From: Rhodovarius crocodyli
Lineage (GTDB): Bacteria; Pseudomonadota; Alphaproteobacteria; Acetobacterales; Acetobacteraceae
DNA: 64,000 nt
Assembly (NCBI RefSeq): GCF_004005855.1
Contig: NZ_SACL01000001.1
Location: 930,001 to 994,000, forward strand
Direction: 5' to 3'
Below, piece by piece: positions 1-8,086 of the stretch (its first letter is position 1; each line of letters opens with the position of its first letter). The notes below the pieces were generated by a model. It worked only from the letters and a program-made list of their open reading frames with translations, did not search any database and was not told where the DNA came from. Position numbers and translations under genes: made by a program.

Positions 1-1
1 C

Positions 2-352
2 TTCGGCGTGCCGGCCGACAGCTACACCATGGTTGTGCGCACCTATGGCAAGGATGGCGTGATGGCGGATTGGGAACCCATCAAGCAGATCACCAGCCAT
101 GAGCTGGGCTTCGTGATCGAGGTGGTGGCCCAGGACCAGGACACGGCCAACGCCGTGATCGCCATGGCCCGCACCAGCATGCTGCACGCGGACTTCCCCG
201 GCCGCCTATGCAAGGAAGGCAACATGGCCTTCCCCTTCTCGCCGTCCGACATCGAACTGGGCCCGATGTACCAGTTCAGCGTGTTCCACACCCTGGCGCC
301 GAAGGACCCGTGCGAGCTGTTCCCCATCGAATACGAAACCGTCAGGAACTGA
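2..352 (+). CDS. AtuA-like (DUF1446) protein, C-terminal part
   Basis: The frame is open from the left edge to a TGA at 350-352, so only the last ~116 codons are present and the true start lies outside the window. The fragment reads as the C-terminal region of the acyclic-terpene-utilisation AtuA/DUF1446 family (motifs TYGKDGVMADWEP and KEGNMAFPFSPSD). Members are soluble proteins linked to acyl-CoA or terpene catabolism; no reaction is firmly established. The next gene, 1 bp downstream, is DUF4387, the usual partner of this family, which supports the call. Family assignment is from memory of the motif pattern. Confidence 0.72.
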   Translation, partial: FGVPADSYTMVVRTYGKDGVMADWEPIKQITSHELGFVIEVVAQDQDTANAVIAMARTSMLHADFPGRLCKEGNMAFPFSPSDIELGPMYQFSVFHTLAPKDPCELFPIEYETVRN

Positions 353-353
353 G

Positions 354-671
354 ATGCCCAAGATCCGAGAGATCGCGCAGATCTGCAAAAGCAAGAATGC
401 CGGGCCCTTCCTGGTGACCATCGACATCCTGTTCGAGGACCCGGCCCGCTACCGCGCCGTGAAGGCGACCGGCGTGATCACCGAAGCCCTGTTCGCCAAG
501 CTGTACGGGGTGAAGGAAAGCGACGTGCTGCTGACACCCTACGACAGCGCGAACGCCTTCAAGGCCACGCTGCCGCGGCAGGTGCCGGCCGGGGGGATCG
601 GGGATACGGATGTGTATGGCGCCCAGCAGCACGCGCCGCTGCTGGATGTGGAGGTGCCGATTAATTTGTGA
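354..671 (+). CDS. DUF4387 family protein
   Basis: A 105-residue soluble protein starting MPKIREIAQICKSKNAGP, with no signal peptide or membrane segment. It matches the small DUF4387 family, typically encoded beside AtuA/DUF1446 proteins or fused to them. The conserved-looking blocks are the N-terminal KSKNAGPF, the central FEDPARY and a C-terminal GDTDVYGAQQHAPLLDVEVP. The ATG follows the upstream stop by one base, so the two are almost certainly translationally coupled and act together. The biochemical role of the pair is unknown; involvement in branched acid or terpenoid acyl-CoA breakdown is a family-level inference. Confidence 0.75.
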   Translation: MPKIREIAQICKSKNAGPFLVTIDILFEDPARYRAVKATGVITEALFAKLYGVKESDVLLTPYDSANAFKATLPRQVPAGGIGDTDVYGAQQHAPLLDVEVPINL

Positions 672-680
672 GGTGGATGC

Positions 681-933
681 GGGGGCCTTGCCCCCGGAGC
701 CCCCACCGAGGGGCGCTGCCCCTCGGCTCCCCGCCAGGAGATCATATCTCCTGGACCTGAAAGAAGTTTGGCGCCTTACCCGGGTGGGTATGGCGCCAAT
801 TTTTATATAAAAATCAATCAGAAACACGCTACCAAGCTGAAGTGCCAAACTCCCCGGGGTCCAGGGCCGCTACGGTCCTGGCAGGAGTCCAGGGGGCAGA
901 GCCCCCTGGTCGGGTCCGGGGCAAAGCCCCGGA
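681..933. repeat. GC-rich multi-hairpin element, type B copy 1 (convergent junction)
   Basis: This fills the gap between DUF4387 and the convergent glcB. It is a string of short hairpins: 681-695 (GGGGGCCTTGCCCCC), around 708-726 (GAGGGGCGCTGCCCCTC), 734-754 (CCAGGAGATCATATCTCCTGG), a GGCGCC stem with a T-run at 768-804, a 14-bp palindrome TTTTTATATAAAAA at 800-813, and further stems around 866-935. A second copy with the same order lies at 24160-24358. It contains no plausible gene. It probably ends transcription in both directions; wider distribution in the genome is expected but not testable here. Confidence 0.75.
768..804 (+). terminator. Intrinsic terminator inside the type B element
   Basis: TTGGCGCC (768-775) pairs with GGCGCCAA (792-799) and is followed by five T residues (800-804). 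The T-run continues into the palindrome TTTTTATATAAAAA, so the A-run supplies a U-tract for the opposite strand as well. It would end the AtuA/DUF4387 transcript and possibly that of glcB. Confidence 0.6.
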
Positions 934-3075
934 TCAGGCCGCCTTGGCCTGCCGGCGCCGCTCCGTCAGCACGAACTCCGTATAGCCGTTCGCCTGTTCC
1001 GCGCCCTTCAGCACCAGGTCCAGCGCGCCCAGATAGGCAGCCCCGTCGAAGCCCGGTGCCATCGGCTTGTAGGCCGCGTCACCGGCGTTCTGCACATCCA
1101 CCACGCCGGCCATGCGCTGCATGGTTTCGGTCACCTGCTCGACGCTCACCACGCCATGCTTCAGCCAGTTGGCGATGTGCTGGGCGGAGATGCGCAGCGT
1201 CGCGCGGTCTTCCATCAGGCCGACATTGTTGATGTCCGGCACCTTGGAGCAGCCGATGCCCTGGTCCACCCAGCGCACGACGTAACCCAGGATGCCCTGG
1301 GCGTTGTTGTCCAGCTCCTGCTGGATCGCGCTCGGTTCCCAGTTGGTGTCGAGGGCGACGGGCACGTTCAGCAGGTCTTCCAGCTTGCCGCGGCGGCCGC
1401 CGGCGGCGATCTCGGCCTGGCGCTCCTGCACGTTCACCTGGTGATAGTGCAGGGCGTGCAGGGTGGCGGCGGTGGGCGACGGCACCCAGGCGGTGTTGGC
1501 GCCGGCCTTGGGGTGGCCCACCTTCTGCTCCAGCATCGCGGCCATGGCGTCGGGCATGGCCCACATGCCCTTGCCGATCTGGGCCACGCCGCGCAGGCCG
1601 CACAGCAGGCCCACATCGACGTTCCACTCCTCATAGGACTTGATCCAGGCCGTGCCGCGCATGTCGTTCTTGCGGATCATGGCGCCGGCTTCCATCGAGG
1701 TATGGATCTCGTCGCCGGTGCGGTCCAGGAAGCCCGTGTTGATGAAAGCCACGCGGTGCTTCGCGGCCCGGATGCAGTTCTTGAGGTTGACGGTGGTGCG
1801 CCGCTCCTCGTCCATGATGCCCATCTTCAGCGTGTGGCGCTCAAGCCCGAAGGCGTCCTCCACGCGGGTGAACAGCTCCTCGGCCCAGGCCACCTCGTCC
1901 GGCCCGTGCATCTTGGGCTTCACGATATAGACGCTGCCGGTGCGGCTGTTCAGGCGCTTGCCCTTGATGTCATGAATCGCGATGGCAACCGTGCACAGCG
2001 CGTCGATGATGGTTTCCGGCACTTCCTTGCCGTCCATCGTCACCGCGTCGGTCATCATGTGGTGGCCGACATTGCGCACCAGCATCAGCGACCGGCCGAC
2101 GAGGGAAACGGCGCCCTGGCCGTCGGGCGCGGTGTATTCGCGGTCCGCGTTCAGGCGGCGGATCATGGTGCGGCCGGACTTCTCGAAGGACGCTTCCAGC
2201 GTGCCCTTCATCAGCCCCAGCCAGTTGCGATAGACGGCGACCTTGTCGGCCGCATCCACGGCCGCGACGCTGTCCTCGCAGTCCTGGATGGTGGTGATGG
2301 CGCTTTCCATCATCACATCGGCCACGCCGGCCTTGTCGTCCTTGCCGATCGGGTGATCGCGGTTGATCACGATCTCGGCGTGCAGGTTGTTGTGGCGCAG
2401 CAGGATGGTGTTGGGCGCCGAGGCATCGCCCAGATAGCCGGCCAGCGCGTCGGCCGCCTGCGGGCGCGTCACCACGCCGCCTTCCAGCGTCACGGCCAGG
2501 GCGCCGTCCAGGATGGCATAGCCGGTCGCCTGGGCATGGCTACCGGAGACCAGCGGCGCGATCTCATCCAGCACCGCGCGGGCGCGGGCGATGACGGCGG
2601 CGCCGCGCTCGGCGTCATAACCGGGCTTGCGCTCACCGGGGATGGCGTCGGTGCCGTACAGCGCGTCGTACAGGCTGCCCCAGCGGGCATTCGCGGCGTT
2701 CAGCGCGTAGCGGGCGTTGGAGACGGGCACCACCAGCTGCGGGCCGGCGATGCTGGAGATCTCGGGGTCCACCTTGGCGGTGTCCACGGCGAAATCCTCG
2801 CCCTCCGGCAGCAGATAGCCGATCTCACGCAGGAAGCGGGTGTAGGCCTCCGCGTCGATGGGCTTGGCCGGGAAGGTGCGGTGCCAGGCGTCGATCTTGG
2901 CCTGCAGCGCGTCACGCACGGCCAGCAGCTCCGCATTGCGCGGCGCCATCTCCTTCAGGATCGCGGCTGCCGCTGCCCAGAAGGCATCGGGCTCGATGCC
3001 CGTGCCGGGCAGAGCCTCATCGGCCATGAAACGGGCCAACTCATCGGCCACCTGAAGTCCGTGCATTTCGGGCAT
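934..3075 (-). CDS. glcB: Malate synthase G
   Basis: The 713-residue product matches the length of monomeric malate synthase G, which condenses glyoxylate with acetyl-CoA to malate in the cytoplasm (glyoxylate bypass and glycolate use). Recognisable blocks include [14 protein letters not shown] (about residue 265), the catalytic-region [52 protein letters not shown]-type segment, and the C-terminal [19 protein letters not shown]. The start at MPEMHGLQV is followed by MHGLQV, so the second Met two codons later is an alternative. No isocitrate lyase is in the window. The stop codon touches the repeat element at 681-933. acs at 27.8 kb would feed it acetyl-CoA. Confidence 0.96.
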   Translation of the reverse strand: MPEMHGLQVADELARFMADEALPGTGIEPDAFWAAAAAILKEMAPRNAELLAVRDALQAKIDAWHRTFPAKPIDAEAYTRFLREIGYLLPEGEDFAVDTAKVDPEISSIAGPQLVVPVSNARYALNAANARWGSLYDALYGTDAIPGERKPGYDAERGAAVIARARAVLDEIAPLVSGSHAQATGYAILDGALAVTLEGGVVTRPQAADALAGYLGDASAPNTILLRHNNLHAEIVINRDHPIGKDDKAGVADVMMESAITTIQDCEDSVAAVDAADKVAVYRNWLGLMKGTLEASFEKSGRTMIRRLNADREYTAPDGQGAVSLVGRSLMLVRNVGHHMMTDAVTMDGKEVPETIIDALCTVAIAIHDIKGKRLNSRTGSVYIVKPKMHGPDEVAWAEELFTRVEDAFGLERHTLKMGIMDEERRTTVNLKNCIRAAKHRVAFINTGFLDRTGDEIHTSMEAGAMIRKNDMRGTAWIKSYEEWNVDVGLLCGLRGVAQIGKGMWAMPDAMAAMLEQKVGHPKAGANTAWVPSPTAATLHALHYHQVNVQERQAEIAAGGRRGKLEDLLNVPVALDTNWEPSAIQQELDNNAQGILGYVVRWVDQGIGCSKVPDINNVGLMEDRATLRISAQHIANWLKHGVVSVEQVTETMQRMAGVVDVQNAGDAAYKPMAPGFDGAAYLGALDLVLKGAEQANGYTEFVLTERRRQAKAA

Positions 3076-3196
3076 ATCCAGCCTCCCCCGCTAACCGATC
3101 CGCCATACGGGCAAAGTGGCACGCGGCCAAGGGGTTCCCGTGGGGGTTGCTTGCCCGGCCGCGCGGGTGAAGCATGCGGGAAACGGAGAAACCGCC

Positions 3197-4702
3197 ATGC
3201 CCTATACCCCGCCCGAGCACACCATTCAGCATTGGCAGGTGCGCAAGCCCGCCGCCCGGGGCAAGGGTGGCATGGTCGCGAGCCAGAGCCGCGATGCGGC
3301 CGAGGTGGGCCAGCACATCCTGCGCGCCGGCGGCACGGCGGCCGATGCGGCGGTGGCCGCGGCCTTCGCGCTCGCCGTGGTGGAGCCCTGGAACAGCGGG
3401 TTGGGCGGCATCGGCTTCACCCAGGTGATGAAGCCCGGCGGCAAGCCGGAGACCTTCGATTTCGGCCCCGTCTCACCACGCGGCCTCGACCCCTCCGCCT
3501 ACAGGTTGACGGGCAGCGTGGCGTCCGACCTGTTCGGCTGGCCCGAGGTGGTGGGCGATGTGAACATCCATGGCGCGAAAAGCTTCGCCATTCCCTCGGC
3601 CGTCGCCGGCTACAGGCTGCTGCATGAGCGCCACGGCCGCATGCCGATCAAGGAGCTGCTGGAACCCGCCGTGGCGCTGGCGAAGCGCGGGCTTTCCAAG
3701 GACTGGTTCACCACCGTGAAGGTGGCCGCCAGCGCGCCCATCCTGAAGCTGTATGAGGAATCATCCCGCATTTACCTGCCGGGCGGCATGCCGGTGATCG
3801 GCCCCTATCAGGGCAAGCCCGGCTACTTCCGCCAGGGCCGCCTGGCCGACACGCTGGAACGCCTGCAGCACGCGGGGCTCGACGATTTCTACAAGGGCGA
3901 CGTGGCGCGCGCGATCGTGGCCGATGTGCAGGCGATGGAGGGTTTCCTCTCGGCCGAGGATCTGGCCCACTGCGAGGCCCGCGTGCTGCCGGCCATCCTG
4001 CGCGAATGGAAGGGGCGCACCCTGGCGCTGGCGAACGGCCTGACCGCCGCGCCCACCCTGCTGGAAGTGCTGCGCCAGATGGAGAAGGTGCCCTATGGCG
4101 CCGTGCCGGATGCCCAGTGGTACGCGGCCCTGGCGCGGGCCATGCGCGCCGCCTATGCCGACCGCCTGGCAGGCTTGGGCGATGCCGAGCCCGCGGCCGC
4201 CGAAAGCTGCACCACCCACCTGACCGTGGCGGACAAGGACGGGATGATGGTCTCCATGACCACCACCCTGCTGTCCAGCATGGGCAGCCGCACCGTGCTG
4301 CCGGGCACGGGCATCCTGATGAACAACGGCATCATGTGGTTCGACCCGCGCCCCGAGGCGAAGAACGCCATCGCCCCCAGCAAGCGCCCGCTGTGCAACA
4401 TGTGCCCGGTGATCGCGCTGAAGGACGGAGAGCCCGAGATCGCCGTCGGTGCCTCCGGCGGACGGCGCATCATGGCCGCGGTGTTCCAGATGTACTCCTA
4501 TGTCGCGGATTTCGGCCTGGACCCGGAAGCCGCCGCCCACCTGCCGCGCCTGGACGTCAGCAGCCCCGAAGGCGTGACCGCCGACCGCCGCCTGGGCCCC
4601 GATGTGCGGGGGGGCCGGGGCTTTGCCCCGGACCCCACCAAGGGGCTCCGCCCCCTGGGACCCCCGCCAGGAGCCAGTGGCCCCTGGACCCCCTCGAGTT
4701 AA
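3197..4702 (+). CDS. Gamma-glutamyltransferase family protein with element-derived C-terminus
   Basis: The ATG at 3197 follows GGAG with good spacing; the frame extends further upstream but without a ribosome site. The product (501 aa) has the N-terminal nucleophile fold of gamma-glutamyltransferases, which self-cleave before a Thr. The candidate is T339 in CTTHLTVADKDG, followed by NNGIMWFDPRP and the glycine loop ASGGRR. There is no signal peptide, so it belongs to the cytoplasmic-type branch. From about residue 473 the frame runs into the multi-hairpin element at 4615-4863 (GPDVRGGRGFAPDPTKG... proline-rich tail), so the usual last 30-40 residues are lost and replaced. It may be active or a decaying gene; activity is uncertain. 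Confidence 0.85.
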   Translation: MPYTPPEHTIQHWQVRKPAARGKGGMVASQSRDAAEVGQHILRAGGTAADAAVAAAFALAVVEPWNSGLGGIGFTQVMKPGGKPETFDFGPVSPRGLDPSAYRLTGSVASDLFGWPEVVGDVNIHGAKSFAIPSAVAGYRLLHERHGRMPIKELLEPAVALAKRGLSKDWFTTVKVAASAPILKLYEESSRIYLPGGMPVIGPYQGKPGYFRQGRLADTLERLQHAGLDDFYKGDVARAIVADVQAMEGFLSAEDLAHCEARVLPAILREWKGRTLALANGLTAAPTLLEVLRQMEKVPYGAVPDAQWYAALARAMRAAYADRLAGLGDAEPAAAESCTTHLTVADKDGMMVSMTTTLLSSMGSRTVLPGTGILMNNGIMWFDPRPEAKNAIAPSKRPLCNMCPVIALKDGEPEIAVGASGGRRIMAAVFQMYSYVADFGLDPEAAAHLPRLDVSSPEGVTADRRLGPDVRGGRGFAPDPTKGLRPLGPPPGASGPWTPSS

Positions 4703-4863
4703 CTGAAAGTGTGGGGAAGGGGCTGTGAAGGACCGGTGGGTCGGGGGGCGCTCTGTGCCCCTTCCCCACACTTTCAGCTCCCGGTTTCCAAAGGCCTTTC
4801 GGCCTTTGGTGGGGGTGCCGGGGGCAAAGCCCCTGGCTGGGGGTTCGGGGGCGACGCCCCCGG
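4615..4863. repeat. GC-rich multi-hairpin element, type A copy 1, with 21-bp inverted repeat
   Basis: Six or seven hairpins in a row: 4615-4631 (CCGGGGCTTTGCCCCGG), about 4639-4655, about 4666-4688 (CCAGGAGCC...), a perfect 21-bp inverted repeat with arms 4703-4723 and 4757-4777 separated by 33 nt, then CCAAAGGCCTTTCGGCCTTTGG (about 4788-4809), and two more G/C stems to 4863. It lies between convergent ggt and the Bug receptor gene and its first 88 bases are translated as the end of ggt. The copy at 9697-9939 has the same order of parts. Confidence 0.85.
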
Positions 4864-4871
4864 TCCAACCC

Positions 4872-5831
4872 TCAGTCCGGCAGCAGCCGTGCCCGTTCGA
4901 TCACCCCGGCCCAGCGTGTGGCGTCGGCGCGCAGGCGTTGGCCGAGGTATTCGGGCCCGGTGTCGGAGGGTTCGATGCCCAGGGCGTTCAGGTGGCCGGC
5001 CAGTTCTTCGTCGCGCAGGGCTTGGCGCAGGGCGGTGTTGATCTTGGCCACCAGTTCCTCGGGCGTGCCGCGCGGGGCGAACAGGCCGTGCCAGCCCACG
5101 GCGTCGGCGTTGTTCAGGCCGGCCTCGGCGAAGGTCGGCACATCCGGCAGGGCCTGGGTGCGGGCCGGCGAGGACACGACGACGCCCTTGAGGCGCCCGG
5201 CCTTCACGTGGTCGGTCACGGCGCCGATGTTGATCATGACGCCTTGCAGGGACCCGCCCATCAGGTCCTGCAGGGCCAGGGCGCCGCCGCGATAGGGGGC
5301 GTGGGTCCACTGCACCTCAGACGCATCCTGAAGCTGCTGTTGCAGCAGGTGGGACAGGCTGCCGTTGCCCGGCGTGCCCACGGCGACGGGGCGGCCCTTC
5401 GCCAGTTCCACAAATTGCGAAAGTGTATTGACCGGGCTGTTGGCCGCCACGACCAGGATCTGCGGCACGCGCGCGGCCTCGGCCACCGGGGTGATATCCT
5501 CCACCGGGTCGAAGTTCAGGCGGCGGAACAGACCCTTGTTGATGGAGAGGCTGTCGCTGCCCGCGCCCAGCACGTAGCCATCGGGGCGGGCGCGCACCAC
5601 GGCCTCATAGCCGATGTTGGAGCCCGCGCCGGGCAGGTTTTCCACCACCACGTTCTGGCCCAGCACCGGGCCCATGTGGCGGGCGAACAGCCGCGCCACG
5701 ATGTCCTGGCTGCCGCCCGGCGCCACGGGCACCAGCAGGCGGATGGGCTTTTCCGGCCAGGCCTGCGCGCGGGAGACGGCGGGCAGCGCCAGTACGGCGG
5801 CGGAGGCGGAGAGGAGGGCGCGGCGGAACAT
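4872..5831 (-). CDS. Bug/TctC family periplasmic tricarboxylate-type receptor
   Basis: A 319-residue exported protein. The N-terminus has Arg residues, a hydrophobic core and a cut site near SRA|QAWPEKP. The mature start WPEKPIRLLVPVAPGG, the ENLPGAGSNIG block and LPDVPTFAEAG are diagnostic of Bug receptors, the extracytoplasmic solute-binding proteins of tripartite tricarboxylate transporters, which bind carboxylates. No TctA or TctB membrane gene is nearby, so this is an orphan receptor, common in this group and in betaproteobacteria. It is transcribed alone, convergent with ggt and divergent from the peroxiredoxin gene. The ligand cannot be read from the sequence. Confidence 0.92.
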   Translation of the reverse strand: MFRRALLSASAAVLALPAVSRAQAWPEKPIRLLVPVAPGGSQDIVARLFARHMGPVLGQNVVVENLPGAGSNIGYEAVVRARPDGYVLGAGSDSLSINKGLFRRLNFDPVEDITPVAEAARVPQILVVAANSPVNTLSQFVELAKGRPVAVGTPGNGSLSHLLQQQLQDASEVQWTHAPYRGGALALQDLMGGSLQGVMINIGAVTDHVKAGRLKGVVVSSPARTQALPDVPTFAEAGLNNADAVGWHGLFAPRGTPEELVAKINTALRQALRDEELAGHLNALGIEPSDTGPEYLGQRLRADATRWAGVIERARLLPD

Positions 5832-5839
5832 GCGGTGTA

Positions 5840-5865
5840 ATTATCGCATTAAAACGCCTTGTCAA
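5840..5865 (-). promoter_or_regulatory. Candidate promoter of the Bug receptor gene
   Basis: On the minus strand an exact TTGACA lies at 5865-5860 and GATAAT at 5845-5840. The 14-nt spacer is short for a sigma-70-type promoter; TAATTA, two bases further on, gives 16 nt. Transcription would start almost at the ATG (5831), implying a very short or absent leader. The stretch is AT-rich against its surroundings. Confidence 0.35.
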
Positions 5866-5927
5866 CGTGATTTAGAAAAGGCACTCTCCAGACAGAGGAA
5901 AACCACTCACACGGCTTGGAGTTTTCG

Positions 5928-6557
5928 ATGTCCTTGCAGCTTGGCCAGATCGTGCCCGATTTCGAGGCCGAGACCACCCAGGGCCGTCTCCGCTTCCATG
6001 AATGGATCGGCGACAGCTGGGCGGTCCTGTTCAGTCATCCCAAGGACTTCACGCCCGTCTGCACCACCGAGCTGGGCGAGACCGCCCGGCTGAAGCCCGA
6101 GTTCGACCGCCGCAACACCAAGGTGATCGGCCTGTCGGTGGATACGCTGGACCGCCATGCCGGCTGGGAGGCCGACATCGCGGAAACCCAGGGCCACGCC
6201 GTGAATTTCCCGATGATCGCGGACCCGGAGCGCAAGGTCGCCACGCTCTACAACATGATCCACCCGGAGGCCGACCCGTCCGTGACGGTGCGCGCGGTCT
6301 ATGTGATCGACCCGAAGAAGAAGCTGCGCCTCAGCTTCCTGTATCCGCCCTCCACCGGGCGCAATTTCCAGGAAGTGCTGCGCGTGATCGACAGCCTGCA
6401 GCTGACCGACCGCGCGAAGCTGGCCACCCCGGTGAACTGGCAGCCCGGCCAGCGCGCGATCATCGTGCCCAGTGTTTCGGACGAGGACGCGAAGCAGCTG
6501 TTCCCGCAGGGGTGGGACGCGGTGAAGCCTTACCTGCGCTACGTCGAAACGGCTTAG
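5928..6557 (+). CDS. Peroxiredoxin, 1-Cys (Prx6-like) type
   Basis: The 209-residue protein reduces hydrogen peroxide and organic hydroperoxides in the cytoplasm. The start ATG at 5928 follows GGAG at 5917-5920. The peroxidatic cysteine is C45 in FTPVCTTELG, preceded by SHPKDFTPVC as in the Prx6 subfamily, and the C-terminal extension (KLATPVNWQPGQ... then FPQGWDAVKPYLRY) is typical of this class. No second resolving cysteine is evident, so reduction would depend on an outside thiol. Its stop codon overlaps that of the convergent rrf2-type gene by four bases, so the two transcripts must overlap. Confidence 0.93.
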   Translation: MSLQLGQIVPDFEAETTQGRLRFHEWIGDSWAVLFSHPKDFTPVCTTELGETARLKPEFDRRNTKVIGLSVDTLDRHAGWEADIAETQGHAVNFPMIADPERKVATLYNMIHPEADPSVTVRAVYVIDPKKKLRLSFLYPPSTGRNFQEVLRVIDSLQLTDRAKLATPVNWQPGQRAIIVPSVSDEDAKQLFPQGWDAVKPYLRYVETA

Positions 6558-6997
6558 ATCACGAAGCTGATCGGCTCGCTCGGCGCCGGCGTCAGGCCGG
6601 CGGTCGCGGCGCGCCGCACCAGCCTGTCCAGCGTGATGGCGTCGAAGCGCGCCAGCGTCTCCTCCTCCATCTCCGCCCAGAAGGGTGCGACGACCTGGGT
6701 GAACAGCGGGCTGCTCTCACCCTCGTCCGCTTCCTCCTTGCCGGCGATGACGGCGCGGATGATCTCACCCACCGAAATGCCCCGGCGCGGCCGCGCCAGG
6801 CGATAGCCACCCGAAGGGCCACGCGTGGAATTGAGCACCCCGGCACGCGACAGCGGTTGCAGGATGGGCTCCAGCCCGCGCCGGGCCAGGCCCAGCCGTT
6901 CCGCTATGTCGGCGGCGGAAACGGTGCCCCGCCCGCCGTGCAGCGCCACATCCACCACCACCGCGATCGCCAAAGCCGGCCTTCCTTGCAGCAGCAT
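6554..6997 (-). CDS. Rrf2 family transcriptional regulator without Fe-S cysteines
   Basis: A 147-residue protein with the Rrf2 winged helix: VSAADIAERLGLARRGLEPILQ (recognition region, about residues 26-47), then the wing STRGPSGGYRLARP. IscR and NsrR members carry three cysteines for an Fe-S cluster after the wing helix; this protein has no cysteine at all, which places it functionally nearer CymR-like members. It is divergent from cysK-cysK-cysE with 78 bp between start codons, so control of cysteine synthesis is the natural inference. An AGGGGG precedes the ATG at 6997. A dyad in the shared gap may be its operator. Confidence 0.85.
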   Translation of the reverse strand: MLLQGRPALAIAVVVDVALHGGRGTVSAADIAERLGLARRGLEPILQPLSRAGVLNSTRGPSGGYRLARPRRGISVGEIIRAVIAGKEEADEGESSPLFTQVVAPFWAEMEEETLARFDAITLDRLVRRAATAGLTPAPSEPISFVI

Positions 6998-7014
6998 TCC
7001 TGAACCCCCTCTGT

Positions 7015-7029
7015 GAAACGCGGTGTTTC
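7015..7029. promoter_or_regulatory. Dyad between rrf2-type gene and cysK, candidate operator
   Basis: GAAAC-GCGGT-GTTTC is a 5-bp inverted repeat with a 5-nt spacer in the 78-bp divergent gap. CATAAT at 7035-7040 could be a -10 box for cysK. The arms are short, so the assignment as the regulator's binding site rests mainly on position. Confidence 0.35.
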
Positions 7030-7075
7030 CCACCCATAATACACTCACTCGGTTCGTGATAAGGGAGAACCGCCG

Positions 7076-8086
7076 GTGGATACGCCCGTCGATACCAAAA
7101 AATCCCCGATCGCCGCAGGTCTGCTCGGCGCCATCGGCAACACCCCGTTGATCCGGCTGGAGCGCGCGAGTGCGGCCACCGGATGCGACATACTCGGCAA
7201 GGCCGAGTTCATGAACCCCGGGGGCAGCGTGAAGGACCGCGCGGGCCTCGCCATCATCCAGGACGCCATCGCCCGCGGCACGCTGGCGCCCGGCGGCACG
7301 GTGGTGGAAGGCACGGCCGGCAATACCGGCATCGGCATCACGCTGGTGGCCAACGCCCTTGGTATTCGCAGCGTGATCGTGATGCCGGAAACCCAGAGCC
7401 AGGAAAAGATCGACTTCCTGCGCATGATCGGCGCCGACCTGCGGCTGGTGCCGGCCAAGCCCTATAAGGACCAGGGCAACTACGTCCATGTCTCCCGCCG
7501 GCTGGCGGAGGAGAATGGCTGGACCTGGGCCAACCAGTTCGACAATTTGGCCAACCGCGAGGGCCACCGCCTGACCACGGGCCCCGAGATCTGGGAACAG
7601 GCGGGCGGGCGCATCGACGCCTTCACCACCAGTTGCGGCACGGGCGGCACGCTGGCCGGCGTGGCCATGGCGCTGAAGGAACGCGACCCCAACATCCGCG
7701 TGACGCTCGCGGACCCGATGGGCAGCGTGCTGTATTCCTGGAAGACCAACGGCACGCTGGAAATGTCCGGCGGGTCCGTCACCGAGGGCATCGGCCAGGG
7801 CCGCGTGCCGGAAAACCTGAACGGCGCGCCGATCGACGACGCGCTGCAGGTGACCGATGAGGAAGCCCTGGCGCAGGTGTTCGACCTGACGCAGCACGAA
7901 GGCATTTGCATCGGCGGCAGCGCCGGGATCAATGTGGCCGCTGCGATCAAGGTGGCGAAGCGCCTCGGGCCCGGGCACCGCGTGGTGACCATCCTGTGTG
8001 ACGGCGGCGCGCGCTATCAGTCGAAGCTGTTCAACCCGGAATTCCTCCGTTCCAAGAACCTGCCGGTGCCGCCATGGATGCTCTGA
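7076..8086 (+). CDS. Cysteine synthase family PLP enzyme (first paralogue)
   Basis: This 336-residue protein is a beta-family PLP enzyme of the O-acetylserine sulfhydrylase/cystathionine beta-synthase group, making cysteine from O-acetylserine and sulfide. K53 in GGSVKDRAG forms the internal aldimine, CGTGGT binds the phosphate, and the substrate loop reads EGTAGNTGIG in place of the usual EPTSGNTGI. The start is GTG 7076 behind GGGAG. It is less canonical than its downstream neighbour, with a longer C-terminus (GGARYQSKLFNPEF) and a changed substrate loop, so a different sulfur or amino acceptor is possible. It overlaps the next gene by 13 bp. Confidence 0.88.
   Translation: MDTPVDTKKSPIAAGLLGAIGNTPLIRLERASAATGCDILGKAEFMNPGGSVKDRAGLAIIQDAIARGTLAPGGTVVEGTAGNTGIGITLVANALGIRSVIVMPETQSQEKIDFLRMIGADLRLVPAKPYKDQGNYVHVSRRLAEENGWTWANQFDNLANREGHRLTTGPEIWEQAGGRIDAFTTSCGTGGTLAGVAMALKERDPNIRVTLADPMGSVLYSWKTNGTLEMSGGSVTEGIGQGRVPENLNGAPIDDALQVTDEEALAQVFDLTQHEGICIGGSAGINVAAAIKVAKRLGPGHRVVTILCDGGARYQSKLFNPEFLRSKNLPVPPWML

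Noticed and set aside
1156-3627. 823-codon open frame on the plus strand opposite glcB
   Set aside because: It is a high-GC shadow of malate synthase with His/Gly/Val-rich low-complexity translation and no start signal.
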